DNA of 64,000 nucleotides from UKL13-3 sp943369665 (lineage in GTDB: Bacteria > Bacteroidota > Bacteroidia > UKL13-3), in NCBI GenBank assembly GCA_943369665.1, contig CALRNX020000002.1:197587-261586 (forward strand). Direction: 5' to 3'. Shown in pieces: positions 19,099 through 28,539 of the stretch. A program made the position numbers and the translations under genes. How positions within the stretch are numbered: the stretch's first letter is position 1; each line of letters starts with the position of its first letter. The notes beneath the pieces are model-generated. The model made no database searches, was not told the DNA's origin, and saw only the letters and a program-made list of their open reading frames with translations.

Positions 19099-21486
19099 AT
19101 GATGACAACACTACTCCAAACATTTATCCGATTAATTCATCTTGCCATCCGATCTCTTTTTTTATGGATGCTGGTTTGTACAGCCAATGCACAACAAATT
19201 ACCCAAACAATCAGGGGAACGGTAACTGATAAAGTTTCACAAAGTCCATTGCCCGGTGCAGTGATCACCCTCTTGAACGTAACACCTGTAAAAGGAACAT
19301 CTGCTGATGCTGATGGTAAATTTTCACTTAATAATATCCCCATTGGAAGACAAAGTATTAAAGTGACATATATTGGTTATAAGGAATCTGTAATCCCCAA
19401 TATTACCGTCAACTCAGGAAAGGAAGTGGTTCTTTCTGTTCAATTGGAAGAGAATATTATCCAATCAAAAGAAGTTGTTGTAACGGCTAAAGTAGAAAAA
19501 AACAAACCACTTAATGAAATGTCAACGGTAAGTACGCGTACATTCTCGGTTGAAGAAACACAAAAATTCGCTGCGGCTGTAAACGACCCTGCGCGTATGG
19601 CCACTTCCTTTGCCGGTGTGGTTTCGGGAAATGATGGCAGCAATATTATTTCGGTAAGGGGAAACTCTCCCAACGGTTTATTGTGGCGCATGGAAGGTGT
19701 TGATATTCCCAATCCAAATCACTTTTCCAATGTTGGAACATCAGGTGGTGGTGTCTCTATCTTAAGTGCTCAGCTTTTAGGCAATTCCGATTTCCTAACG
19801 GGCGCCTTTGCATCCGAATACGGCAATGCAGTAGGTGGCGTGTTTGATTTAAAACTACGTAAAGGAAACAATCAGAAACGCGAACACACCATACAATTAG
19901 GAGTATTAGGTTTGGATATCGCTTCTGAAGGGCCCATCAAAAAAGGATACGATGGCTCCTATCTGATCAATTACCGTTACTCTACACTTTCCATGTTGAG
20001 TTTAGCCGGTGTAAATGTTGGTGATGGCGTTACCCTTTTCCAGGACCTGTCCTTTAATGTTTCGCTGCCAACCAAAAAAATGGGCACATTTGGCGTGTTT
20101 GGTTTTGGGGGACTGAGTTCACAGGTTACAACCGGAGAGAAAGACTCTTCCATTTGGAAGGAAGAATCATTCAAACGTTATAACACAGACTATATTGCCA
20201 ACACAGGAGCCATTGGTATTAACAACCTTAAACTATTGGGAAACAAAACCTATATCAAAACCACCCTGCTGACATCGGGTACACAAAACAGTTACGAGCA
20301 AGACAAATATACCAATTCATATCAAGCGTATCGGGAGTATGAGCAATCGTATATCCAAAGCAGGATTGCATTATCATCAACCCTCACCCATAAATTTAAT
20401 GCGAAGAACAGTATGCGCTCAGGTTTTACCATCAGCAGATTGCATTATGACCTATCCAAACGTGGATTCATTGATTCATTAAACAGGGTAGAAACGTATT
20501 TAAACAATACAGGGAATACATCCACGGTACAATTGTACTCGCAATGGCAACATAAAATGAACAATAAAATTACCACCAATATCGGTGCCCATTTTTTATT
20601 GCTCAACTTAAACAATACATACTCGATTGACCCGCGGGCTTCTATTAAATATGATATTTCAGTTAAACAAAACATTTCATTTGGGTACGGATTGCATGGG
20701 CAAATTCAGCCTCTCGGAAGTTATTTTTCGCAAACCACCGCAACCGGGAATTTACTCATCAATAAACATTTAGAAATGACCAAGGCGCATCATTTTGTGT
20801 TATCGCATGATATCAACTTAAATGAACATACTCATTTTAAAACCGAAGCATACTACCAATACTTATTTAATGTGCCCATCTGCCGCAATCCCAATAACAC
20901 TTTTTCAATGTTAAACGAGGTAGAAGGATTTGCAACCGATCCTTTGGTCAATAATGGATTGGGCAAAAATTATGGATTGGAGTTTACCCTCGAGCGGTTT
21001 ATGAACAGAAACTTTTACTATTTATTATCTGTCTCCCTATACCAATCGAAATACCGTGCAGCCAACAACCAGTGGTATGACACCCGGTTTAATGCAAACT
21101 ACGCAACAACCTTTACTGCCGGAAAAGAGTGGGAACTTTCCGAAAAACACAAACGCAGAATCATCGGTTTGAATACCAAGCTCATTTACGTTGGGGGTAT
21201 GCGTTACACCCCACTTGATGCAGAAGCGACCATCAGTCAACAAGAAGAAGTTTACCAGGAATCGAAACCCTACTCGGTTAAAAATCCTGATTATTTCAGG
21301 ATCGATATCCGGGTGAGCATTAAAAGAAATTATGCCAAAACAACCTCTACCCTCTCATTAGACCTGCAAAATGCCACGAACCGCTTAAACGCAGGCGGTC
21401 AATACTTTGACGAAGGATCTAATACCATTAAATACTGGACCCAGGCAGGTATTATTCCAGTATTGGCATATCGTCTTGAGTTCTAA
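19099..21486 (+). CDS. TonB-dependent outer-membrane receptor (no STN domain)
   Basis: Energy-dependent outer-membrane importer. I start it at the ATG at 19099 (19102 also possible) because the open frame further up overlaps the ECF promoter boxes; this gives a signal peptide ending CTANAQ. About 795 residues: a carboxypeptidase-regulatory-like domain (about 20-105, GTVTDKVSQSPLPGAVITLL), a plug (VRGNSPNGLLWRMEGVDIPN, FASEYGNAVGGVFDLKLRKG) and a 22-strand-type barrel ending in LAYRLEF. Unlike classic FecA-type receptors it has no STN domain; that domain sits on the protein at 15715. Ligand not evident. Confidence 0.9.
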   Translation: MMTTLLQTFIRLIHLAIRSLFLWMLVCTANAQQITQTIRGTVTDKVSQSPLPGAVITLLNVTPVKGTSADADGKFSLNNIPIGRQSIKVTYIGYKESVIPNITVNSGKEVVLSVQLEENIIQSKEVVVTAKVEKNKPLNEMSTVSTRTFSVEETQKFAAAVNDPARMATSFAGVVSGNDGSNIISVRGNSPNGLLWRMEGVDIPNPNHFSNVGTSGGGVSILSAQLLGNSDFLTGAFASEYGNAVGGVFDLKLRKGNNQKREHTIQLGVLGLDIASEGPIKKGYDGSYLINYRYSTLSMLSLAGVNVGDGVTLFQDLSFNVSLPTKKMGTFGVFGFGGLSSQVTTGEKDSSIWKEESFKRYNTDYIANTGAIGINNLKLLGNKTYIKTTLLTSGTQNSYEQDKYTNSYQAYREYEQSYIQSRIALSSTLTHKFNAKNSMRSGFTISRLHYDLSKRGFIDSLNRVETYLNNTGNTSTVQLYSQWQHKMNNKITTNIGAHFLLLNLNNTYSIDPRASIKYDISVKQNISFGYGLHGQIQPLGSYFSQTTATGNLLINKHLEMTKAHHFVLSHDINLNEHTHFKTEAYYQYLFNVPICRNPNNTFSMLNEVEGFATDPLVNNGLGKNYGLEFTLERFMNRNFYYLLSVSLYQSKYRAANNQWYDTRFNANYATTFTAGKEWELSEKHKRRIIGLNTKLIYVGGMRYTPLDAEATISQQEEVYQESKPYSVKNPDYFRIDIRVSIKRNYAKTTSTLSLDLQNATNRLNAGGQYFDEGSNTIKYWTQAGIIPVLAYRLEF

Positions 21487-21597
21487 TACCATTTAACCTT
21501 TTATAATGACCGCTAACCGAATAAATACATCAATTAGTCTATTGTGCTTTTTGTTTTTAGATATGAACCTTACTTTCGCACCGCTTTATACCGCTTT

Positions 21598-23976
21598 ATG
21601 AAAAACACCATTCTATTTACATTGGGAATCATCTTCCTTTTTACCAATGTCAGTCTTGCCCAAAAACCAACAAATTACACCATTAGTGGAACCGTTAAAG
21701 ATGCCAAAAACGGAGAGGAACTTATTGGAGCATCGGTAGTTATTGAATCACTCAAAATGGGTGTTCTTACGAATACATACGGATTTTATTCCTTAAATAT
21801 TCCTGCCGGAAAATACAAAGTAACCTATACTTATATTGGTTATGCTACCATTGTTAAAGAGGTAGATATTACAACCGCAAACACCAAATTGAATGTTGAA
21901 CTGGCCGAGGAAAAAAAGGCACTTGATGAAGTTGTGATCAGTGGAGATAAACCAAACGCAAAAAATGTTGAACAAAACAAAATGAGCGTGGTAAAAATGG
22001 AAATGAAGGAAGTGAAAAAAATTCCATTATTGCTCGGAGAAGTGGATATTATCAAAGCGGTTCAGTTGCTCCCCGGTATACAGGCAGCGGGTGATGGAAA
22101 TACCCTGTTCATTGTGCGCGGTGGAAATGTTGATCATAACTTGATCCAGTTGGATGAAGCCGTGGTATACAATCCCTCTCACGTTGTGGGTTTCTTCTCT
22201 GTATTTAATGGGGATGCAATAAAAGATTTCGAAATATATAAAGGTGGAATCCCGGCTAACTACGGGGGCAGGTTAGCATCCGTTTTGGATGTTCGGATGA
22301 AAGATGGGAACGCAAAACAGTTTAGTGCATCGGGTGGTATTGGTATTCTTTCATCACGCCTAACTGTAGAAGGGCCTATTCAAAAAGATAAAAGCTCTTT
22401 TATGATCTCGGGTCGCAGAAGTTATTTTGATGTCTTCTTCCCATTGAGCAAACAAACAAAAGATGTGGGAGCATATTTCGGTGACCTGAATATGAAAGTG
22501 AATTTTACCCTTAGCGAGAAAGACAAGCTTTATATATCCGGGTATCTTGGAAAAGACCATTTGTCAGCCAGTACCGCTTTCGGGCTTGGTTGGGGCAATC
22601 AAACAGCAACCATACGCTGGAACCATATTTTTAATTCCCGGTTGTTTTCAAACACCAGTTTCATTTTTAGTAAGTATAATTACAATTTTGATTTGAATGT
22701 TGAAAACCTCAACTTTACCCGTACCAACTTTATTACAGACTTCAGTATTAAGCAAGACTTTAATTATTTCGCAAACCCCAAAAACAACTTCAAGTTTGGC
22801 TTTTTGGCCACTCACCATACCTATTCACCGGGCGAAATTGAGCCGCTCAACAGCTCTTCCTTTTTTGTTTCAGATAAACTTCCGAAAAAACGCGCATTGG
22901 ATTATGCTGTATATGGCAGCCACTCCATTAAAGTTACCAGCAGGTTTACCGCAGAGTATGGCTTACGTCTTTCTGTTTTCCAAAACATTGGAGAAGGCCG
23001 AAAACTTATTTACCAGGGAGGACAACCAACCTACCTGGAGAATGGCTTTGTAACAACAAGTCCAATCATTGATACGGTGAACTATGCTAAAGGTAAAATA
23101 TATAATACCAGCTATGGATTCGAGCCACGTTTAAACCTTACATATGTGCTCAACTCCAGCAGTTCCATAAAAGCTTCCTACAACAGAATGTACCAGTATA
23201 TGCATTTGATTCAAACAACAAGTGCGAGTATCGGACAAGAGTTTTGGACACCAAGCGATAGTTATATTAAACCACAAATAGCCGACCAGGTAGCAACCGG
23301 TTACTTTAGAAACTTTTTTGAAAATACCATCGAAGCCTCGGCCGAAGTTTATTACAAAGCCATGCATAACACCGTAGAGATTAAAGATGATGCAGATGTT
23401 CAGTTTAATGAAGCGATCGAGTCGCAGGTACTCTCCGGAACAGGCAGAGCATATGGATTGGAGCTATTAGTGCGCAAGCAACGTGGAAAAACCACAGGGT
23501 GGATCAGTTATACCTTATCGAAATCGGAGCGTAAAGCAAATGGTATTAACAATAATGAATGGTATAATTTCCGGTTTGACAGAAGACACTATTTAACATT
23601 CATCCTCAGCCATCAAATAACACCGAGAGTGAGCGTTTCGGGTAATTTTATTTATGCAACAGGAGATACTTACACGCCTGCAGTTGCTTATTTTGAATTT
23701 GAAAACCAACGTCAGGTTGAATACGGAAAACGCAATAGTGCACGCGTACCTGCCTACCATCGTATGGATATCTCAGTAACTTTAGACCGTAAAAAAATTC
23801 CCGGTAAAGTGTATAAAAATGAAAGCAACTGGGTGTTTTCGGTATACAATGTTTACGGCCATAAAAACACATACAGTTTAACGTTCGAAACCAACGAGAA
23901 AACGGGCCAGAACCAAGCTGTTAAAACATACCTATTTACGTTTGTACCATCAGTTACTTACAACTTTAAATTCTAA
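21598..23976 (+). CDS. TonB-dependent receptor paired with DUF4249 lipoprotein
   Basis: 792 residues from the ATG at 21598, which gives signal peptide MKNTILFTLGIIFLFTNVSL-AQ. A carboxypeptidase-regulatory-like domain (about 25-110, SGTVKDAKNGEELIGASVVI), a plug (FIVRGGNVDHNLIQLDEAVV, IYKGGIPANYGGRLASVLDV) and a barrel ending SVTYNFKF. The DUF4249 lipoprotein gene starts 8 bases after its stop, a common receptor/lipoprotein arrangement in Bacteroidota. No copy of the TAGGGGT/TTGTC site precedes it, so it may be transcribed by read-through from 19047 or from its own promoter. Ligand unknown. Confidence 0.9.
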   Translation: MKNTILFTLGIIFLFTNVSLAQKPTNYTISGTVKDAKNGEELIGASVVIESLKMGVLTNTYGFYSLNIPAGKYKVTYTYIGYATIVKEVDITTANTKLNVELAEEKKALDEVVISGDKPNAKNVEQNKMSVVKMEMKEVKKIPLLLGEVDIIKAVQLLPGIQAAGDGNTLFIVRGGNVDHNLIQLDEAVVYNPSHVVGFFSVFNGDAIKDFEIYKGGIPANYGGRLASVLDVRMKDGNAKQFSASGGIGILSSRLTVEGPIQKDKSSFMISGRRSYFDVFFPLSKQTKDVGAYFGDLNMKVNFTLSEKDKLYISGYLGKDHLSASTAFGLGWGNQTATIRWNHIFNSRLFSNTSFIFSKYNYNFDLNVENLNFTRTNFITDFSIKQDFNYFANPKNNFKFGFLATHHTYSPGEIEPLNSSSFFVSDKLPKKRALDYAVYGSHSIKVTSRFTAEYGLRLSVFQNIGEGRKLIYQGGQPTYLENGFVTTSPIIDTVNYAKGKIYNTSYGFEPRLNLTYVLNSSSSIKASYNRMYQYMHLIQTTSASIGQEFWTPSDSYIKPQIADQVATGYFRNFFENTIEASAEVYYKAMHNTVEIKDDADVQFNEAIESQVLSGTGRAYGLELLVRKQRGKTTGWISYTLSKSERKANGINNNEWYNFRFDRRHYLTFILSHQITPRVSVSGNFIYATGDTYTPAVAYFEFENQRQVEYGKRNSARVPAYHRMDISVTLDRKKIPGKVYKNESNWVFSVYNVYGHKNTYSLTFETNEKTGQNQAVKTYLFTFVPSVTYNFKF

Positions 23977-23984
23977 GAACAGCC

Positions 23985-24800
23985 ATGAAAAATATTCAAC
24001 ACTTATTTTTAATATTAATCGGTTTAACACTTGCATCATGCGAGCAAGTGATAGAAGTAGACGTACCCGAGAATACAGTTAAATTTGTTATCGAAGGCTC
24101 TGTGAGTACCGAAATGGACAGCTCTTATGTTCGTATTACCAAATCAGTAGGGTACTTCAATAATACCAGCTCAACACCTTTTGTGACCAATGCAACAACC
24201 ACCGTTAATGGCGTAGCATTTACACATATTGGCGATGGAATATACAAACCGGCATCTCCATATATCGGAACAGTAGGAACACTTTATAATTTATCCGTAA
24301 ATGTTGATGGAAAAACATTTACAAGTTCTTCCTTCTTAGAACCCATGTTTGATGTGGATACCGTTATTACCTATTTTAAAGAGGCTAGTGGATTTACAGA
24401 AGAAGGATATGCTATCAAATACATTGGTATCGATAACAGAACCCCGGTTAAATACACCTACTTCCGATTTGGGTTTAACAGCAAAGAAGAAAGCAATGGT
24501 AAAGACTCTATTGATGGAACCAGGATTCTTTTTGATAATAAAAGTGCCGTATTAAATCAACCTTATGAATTCGAACTTCCCTTTGTTCGCCTTCAACCAA
24601 ATGATACGGCTATCCTAATTTTCCGATCAATTGATGAAGCCGCCTATCGTTATTATTATTCATTAACCAACCGTACGGGTGGAGGTCCTTTTTCAACGCC
24701 TCCGGCAAATCTACCAACCAATATTAAAGGACCTGAAGAAGCTTTGGGGTTGTTTGCCGCCTACGATGTGAAACGATTTAAAACTCCGGTTGTAGAGTAA
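23985..24800 (+). CDS. DUF4249-family lipoprotein
   Basis: 271-residue surface or periplasmic lipoprotein: signal peptide with lipobox L-A-S-C (Cys about residue 19), then C-E-Q-V-I-E-V-D-V-P and beta-sandwich-like sequence, with the VIEGSVSTEMDSSYVRITKS start typical of DUF4249. Such proteins regularly follow a TonB receptor and probably sit over it as a lid or ligand binder. Its stop is one base from the stop of the convergent gene at 24802. Confidence 0.85.
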   Translation: MKNIQHLFLILIGLTLASCEQVIEVDVPENTVKFVIEGSVSTEMDSSYVRITKSVGYFNNTSSTPFVTNATTTVNGVAFTHIGDGIYKPASPYIGTVGTLYNLSVNVDGKTFTSSSFLEPMFDVDTVITYFKEASGFTEEGYAIKYIGIDNRTPVKYTYFRFGFNSKEESNGKDSIDGTRILFDNKSAVLNQPYEFELPFVRLQPNDTAILIFRSIDEAAYRYYYSLTNRTGGGPFSTPPANLPTNIKGPEEALGLFAAYDVKRFKTPVVE

Positions 24801-24801
24801 T

Positions 24802-25239
24802 TTAACTTGTATGATCGGAAACAATGACCCATTGATTCTTTATTTTTTTGAAGATCAATGTAAAATGTCCGCCTAAGTTTCCTTTGCTTTCTTCACGTTG
24901 CAAGTTCCATTTCCCGATAACATGAATGGTGCTTGGGCTTAACTGCCCTATTTCCAGGATATCAAACTGCAGTTGCCCCATGGTTGATTTATCGGGGTAG
25001 GACTTTTTATAATTATCAAGTGTTTGCTGCCAGCCTTTGGTAATACCCTTTTTGCCAATAAAGGTAAGCGAATCGCTTTTCCAGTAACCCTGCATGAAAT
25101 CTTCTATACGTCCATCATTCCAAGATTTTTGTTGTTTTGTTAAAACATCTCGCACTTTTTGTATTTCGGGAGAAAAATTGCTTTGTGCAAAAAGAAAATT
25201 ATGGCTTAACAAGAGGACAAATAATACATACATTTTCAT
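24802..25239 (-). CDS. Secreted NTF2-like (DUF4440/SnoaL-type) protein
   Basis: 145 residues with a signal peptide (MKMYVLFVLLLSHNFLFA, cut before Q). The mature part has the NTF2-like pattern: an N-terminal helix (VRDVLTKQQKSWNDGRIEDFMQGYW), then SDSLTFIGKKGITKGWQQTL and a beta sheet with HVIGKWNLQREESKGNLGGH and FKKIKNQWVIVSDHTS. Members bind small molecules or are enzymes; no specific activity can be assigned. Convergent with the DUF4249 gene, one base apart. The decayed toxin gene ends at its start codon. Confidence 0.78.
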   Translation of the reverse strand: MKMYVLFVLLLSHNFLFAQSNFSPEIQKVRDVLTKQQKSWNDGRIEDFMQGYWKSDSLTFIGKKGITKGWQQTLDNYKKSYPDKSTMGQLQFDILEIGQLSPSTIHVIGKWNLQREESKGNLGGHFTLIFKKIKNQWVIVSDHTS

Positions 25240-25511
25240 TGTGTTTTACGTTTAGTAAATTTGGAACTACTTTGTTTGTAGTGAAAAATAGCAAAGATGA
25301 TGATCTCATCATGCTTAATTTTGTACAGAAATTTTTCCAGGTTTACGTTTCGAACATTATTTTTATACCTAGCACCCAGAATGGGTTCGATTCGATACAA
25401 CTTAATGCCCCCAACATTTTATCTATAAAATCAAGCGCCAACCATTCTCCTTACCTCTGTTTGATACCACACCGAATTTCATCCACACCTAAATCAACAG
25501 CTGGAGAAAGC
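25236..25511 (-). pseudogene. Decayed ParE/RelE-type toxin gene
   Basis: Directly downstream of the antitoxin gene. Reading on from 25510 gives LSPAVDLGVDEIRCGIKQR, a stop, then GEWLALDFIDKMLGALSCIE and SNPFW; after a frameshift near 25370 the other frame continues RYKNNVRNVNLEKFLYKIKH, DEIIIFAIFHYKQSSSKFTK and a stop at 25236. The parts fit a ParE toxin: LSPxA start, W..DFID..L.AL..IE.NP(F), RYKN.R...L..FPY.I, and III.AIFH at the end. At least one nonsense and one frameshift mutation are needed, and no start codon remains clear. Confidence 0.72.
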
Positions 25512-25733
25512 TTAACGCAATAGACCATACTTCACTTTGATATGTTGTTTAAAATCGGATAACGAAATTGTCGATTGATCAGGGTTCGACTCATATTCTT
25601 TCATCCTTTTGTTTAACACATCAATCTGCTCATCATCCAAATCATCATAAATACGATTATCAAGTTCTTCAACAGAAACATATTCAAGAGCATTCAATGT
25701 TCTCTTGACATTGTCTTCTTCCCTTTTATCCAA
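25512..25733 (-). CDS. Antitoxin of a ParDE/RelBE-like module (toxin partner decayed)
   Basis: 73 residues, strongly acidic and helical (EEDNVKRTLNALEYVSVEEL, YDDLDDEQIDVLNKRMKEYE). Size, charge and position just before a ParE-like reading frame fit a small antitoxin that binds and neutralises the toxin and represses the operon. The gene itself looks intact while the downstream toxin is broken. No DNA-binding domain can be named with confidence. Confidence 0.62.
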   Translation of the reverse strand: MDKREEDNVKRTLNALEYVSVEELDNRIYDDLDDEQIDVLNKRMKEYESNPDQSTISLSDFKQHIKVKYGLLR

Positions 25734-25789
25734 TATGTTTACTATCAGCGATTACATAATACCGAAGTTACACTTTTTTGTCAAATTAT

Positions 25790-27115
25790 TTAAGCGATCA
25801 AATGCCAAAGCTGCTCCATATATGCAGCATCTTTTATTTTTTCTTCAGCCCCATCAGCAATTATTTTCTCCAACAACACATCATTCTTTTTACCCTGATC
25901 TAAGGCGTATTTATAGCCGCTCAAGCTAAATGTGGTAAGCTCATATTGCGATTTAAATTTATCCGGATACAGCTCCGTTAACTCATGCTCCACATGCTTC
26001 TTATGAAGAAAATGTTTGTCGCCCACTTTATCGGCCATTTCATAATAATTCTGTACCGCCAAATCAGCAATTGCGTCTGCATTCGGTTTGCGTTCCGTTT
26101 GGTATGCCTCAAATATTTTGTGCCAATCATCTCCGTATTTTTCGATCATATTGTCAAACACCACAACGTCTTCAAAACTACAATTCATTCCTTGTCCGTA
26201 AAACGGAACAACAGCATGTGCAGCATCACCCATCAAGGCAAGTTTGTCGCCTTTCACCCATGGGAAACATTTTACTGTAACCAAACTGCCAATTGGATTT
26301 TGTTTGAAATCTTCGATCAAAGTTGGCATCATTGATTTTGCATCTGCAAACTCTTCATCAAAAAACTTCAGGATATCTGCATCCGTTTTAATCCTGTCAA
26401 AAATTTCGAATGGTACAAACAACGTGCAGGTAAAGTCTCCGGCAGGATTAGGCAACGCTATCATCATAAATTTACCCCGCGGCCATATATGCAATGCATT
26501 TTTCTCCATTAAGAACTTACCATTGTTTCCGGCAGGAATAGCCAATTCTTTGTAACCAACATGCAAATATTGTTGCGAATAGTTAAAGCGGTCACTTATC
26601 TGCAATTTACCACGGGTTGCCGCAAAAGCACCATCCGTTCCGATGATCCGGTCACTTTGAACGGTTTTTAATGACCCGTCCTCCAACTCAAACGTAGCAA
26701 TGCTTTTATCAATGTCCACATCAACACATTTGCTGTTAAAATGCAACGTGATGTTTGGAAACTCATCCGCAAGTTCAATAAGTTTTATGTTCAACCTTCC
26801 GCGCGAAACAGAATTAATCGCTTGCCCTTCTTTACCATAAGCATGATAGGAAAGTTCGCCTGTTTTGCTATGCATCATGCGGCCATACATCGGAATAGCA
26901 TCCGAGAGAATTTCGGCATCCAATCCCACTTTTGACAAAGCATGTAAACCACGCGTGCTCAGTGCCAGATTAATGGAGCGTCCCTGATACAAACTCTCTT
27001 TGCGCATATCAGGTCTGCGCTCAAAAAGGTTCACTTCAAACCCACGCTTAGCCATGTAAATTGCTAACAAACTTCCCGAAAGGCCTCCGCCTACAATGGT
27101 TATTTTTTGTGTCAT
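25790..27115 (-). CDS. kmo: Kynurenine 3-monooxygenase
   Basis: FAD-dependent hydroxylase converting L-kynurenine to 3-hydroxykynurenine with NADPH and O2, in tryptophan breakdown or de novo NAD synthesis. 441 residues. The N-terminal dinucleotide fold is GGGLSGSLLAIYMAKRGFEV; the substrate/FAD segment GRSINLALSTRGLHAL and the second FAD motif LMGDAAHAVVPFYGQGMN are typical of KMO. A C-terminal helical region replaces the membrane anchor of the eukaryotic enzyme. It follows kynU by 17 bases in the same direction, so the two form an operon for successive steps of the pathway. Confidence 0.95.
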   Translation of the reverse strand: MTQKITIVGGGLSGSLLAIYMAKRGFEVNLFERRPDMRKESLYQGRSINLALSTRGLHALSKVGLDAEILSDAIPMYGRMMHSKTGELSYHAYGKEGQAINSVSRGRLNIKLIELADEFPNITLHFNSKCVDVDIDKSIATFELEDGSLKTVQSDRIIGTDGAFAATRGKLQISDRFNYSQQYLHVGYKELAIPAGNNGKFLMEKNALHIWPRGKFMMIALPNPAGDFTCTLFVPFEIFDRIKTDADILKFFDEEFADAKSMMPTLIEDFKQNPIGSLVTVKCFPWVKGDKLALMGDAAHAVVPFYGQGMNCSFEDVVVFDNMIEKYGDDWHKIFEAYQTERKPNADAIADLAVQNYYEMADKVGDKHFLHKKHVEHELTELYPDKFKSQYELTTFSLSGYKYALDQGKKNDVLLEKIIADGAEEKIKDAAYMEQLWHLIA

Positions 27116-27132
27116 TATCTTTTGATTAAGGT

Positions 27133-28392
27133 CTAGTTAAAATAGTGTTTCAACACAACGCCAATTCGATACACATCTTCAAACGAGTTATACATTGGTA
27201 CCGGACTCATGCGGATCACGTCAGGTTCACGCCAGTCGGGCATAATACCATTCTCATTTAAATAATCGAATAATTTTTTCCCGTCTTTCTTTACAATGAT
27301 GGAAAGCTGACAACCTCTGTCGGCCGGAGTTTTCGGAGTGATCACTGTTAAGTATTCACTGAAATCACTTAATATAAATTCAAGATATCCCGTTAGTTTT
27401 TCGCTTTTTGCCCTCAGGTTTTCAATACCCGCCTCATCAAATAGTTCCAACGATGCTTTGTGAATCGCCATCGGAAATATTTGCGCATTGCTCAATTGCC
27501 ATCCGGCCGCACCTTCCATTGGTTTAAACCCCTTTTTCATTTGGAAACGTTCTTTTTCATCGTGTCCCCACCAACCGGCAAAACGCACCAGCTCGGGGTT
27601 TTTACCATGACGTTCATGCACAAACACCCCACTTGTTCCGCCTGGCCCCGAGTTTAAATATTTATACGAACACCATACAGCAAAATCAACATCCCAATCG
27701 TGCAATTTGAGGTTTAAATTTCCGGCAGCATGTGCACAATCAAAACCAACATTGGCACCAACGGCATGTGCTGCTTGGGTGATGGCTTGCATATCAAAAG
27801 CCTGGCCGGTATAATAATTCACACCGCCCATCATCACAATTGCAAGGTCATCCTTGTGCTCGTTAATTGTTGCAAGAATATCCTCCGTGCGCAAAGTGTA
27901 TTCGCCTTCACGCGGCTTTAACTCAATGATCGCATCATCCGGGTTGAATCCATGAAAACGAGCCTGGGTTTCCATCGCATATTGGTCACTTGGAAAAGCC
28001 GAAACCTCCATCATGATCTTATAACGTGTTTGGGTTGGACGGTAAAAACTTACCATCATCAAATGCAGGTTGGCTGTAAGGTTATTCATTACCACAACTT
28101 CGCTTGGTTTAGCACCAACCACTCTTGCTGCTTTTTCCGTTAAAAAATGGTGGTAATACATCCACGGATTTTTACCATCAAAATGCCCTTCTACACCCAA
28201 TTCCGCCCAGTCTTTTAATTCCTGGTCGATGGCAGCCTTTGCCTTTTTAGGTTGTAAGCCCAAAGAGTTTCCGCACAAATAAACTGCGGGCTTTCCGTCT
28301 TTCTGAAGCAAATGAAATTCACCTCTGAATTTTGCAAGAGTATCTTCCTTATCTAATTGTTGGGCAAAGGCCAACGAGTTTTCAAATTGCAT
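27133..28392 (-). CDS. kynU: Kynureninase
   Basis: PLP enzyme (fold type I) cleaving 3-hydroxykynurenine or kynurenine to (3-hydroxy)anthranilate and alanine. 419 residues. Motifs seen: YLCGNSLGLQPK at the N-terminus, GFDCAHAAGNL with the Asp that contacts the PLP ring nitrogen, and the PLP-lysine motif WCSYKYLNSGPGG. It is the first gene of the kynU-kmo pair. Later pathway enzymes (3-hydroxyanthranilate dioxygenase, nadC) are not in the window. Confidence 0.95.
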   Translation of the reverse strand: MQFENSLAFAQQLDKEDTLAKFRGEFHLLQKDGKPAVYLCGNSLGLQPKKAKAAIDQELKDWAELGVEGHFDGKNPWMYYHHFLTEKAARVVGAKPSEVVVMNNLTANLHLMMVSFYRPTQTRYKIMMEVSAFPSDQYAMETQARFHGFNPDDAIIELKPREGEYTLRTEDILATINEHKDDLAIVMMGGVNYYTGQAFDMQAITQAAHAVGANVGFDCAHAAGNLNLKLHDWDVDFAVWCSYKYLNSGPGGTSGVFVHERHGKNPELVRFAGWWGHDEKERFQMKKGFKPMEGAAGWQLSNAQIFPMAIHKASLELFDEAGIENLRAKSEKLTGYLEFILSDFSEYLTVITPKTPADRGCQLSIIVKKDGKKLFDYLNENGIMPDWREPDVIRMSPVPMYNSFEDVYRIGVVLKHYFN

Positions 28393-28485
28393 ATGCGTAG
28401 GTTATAGTCAACGCAAGTTTAACAAGAAATATTGATTGAAACGAATTGTTTGAGATGGCTTGATTTATATCAGCATTGGAGAAAC

Positions 28486-28518
28486 AAAAAGGTTCGGACA
28501 ACTTTGCCCGAACCTTTT
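28486..28518. terminator. Bidirectional terminator between the dehydrogenase gene and kynU
   Basis: AAAAAGGTTCGG, loop, CCCGAACCTTTT: a 7-bp stem (GGTTCGG/CCGAACC) with A-run before and T-run after. It lies just beyond the stop codon of the minus-strand dehydrogenase gene at 28540. Confidence 0.8.
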
Positions 28519-28539
28519 CTATGATATTAAATCTTGTAG

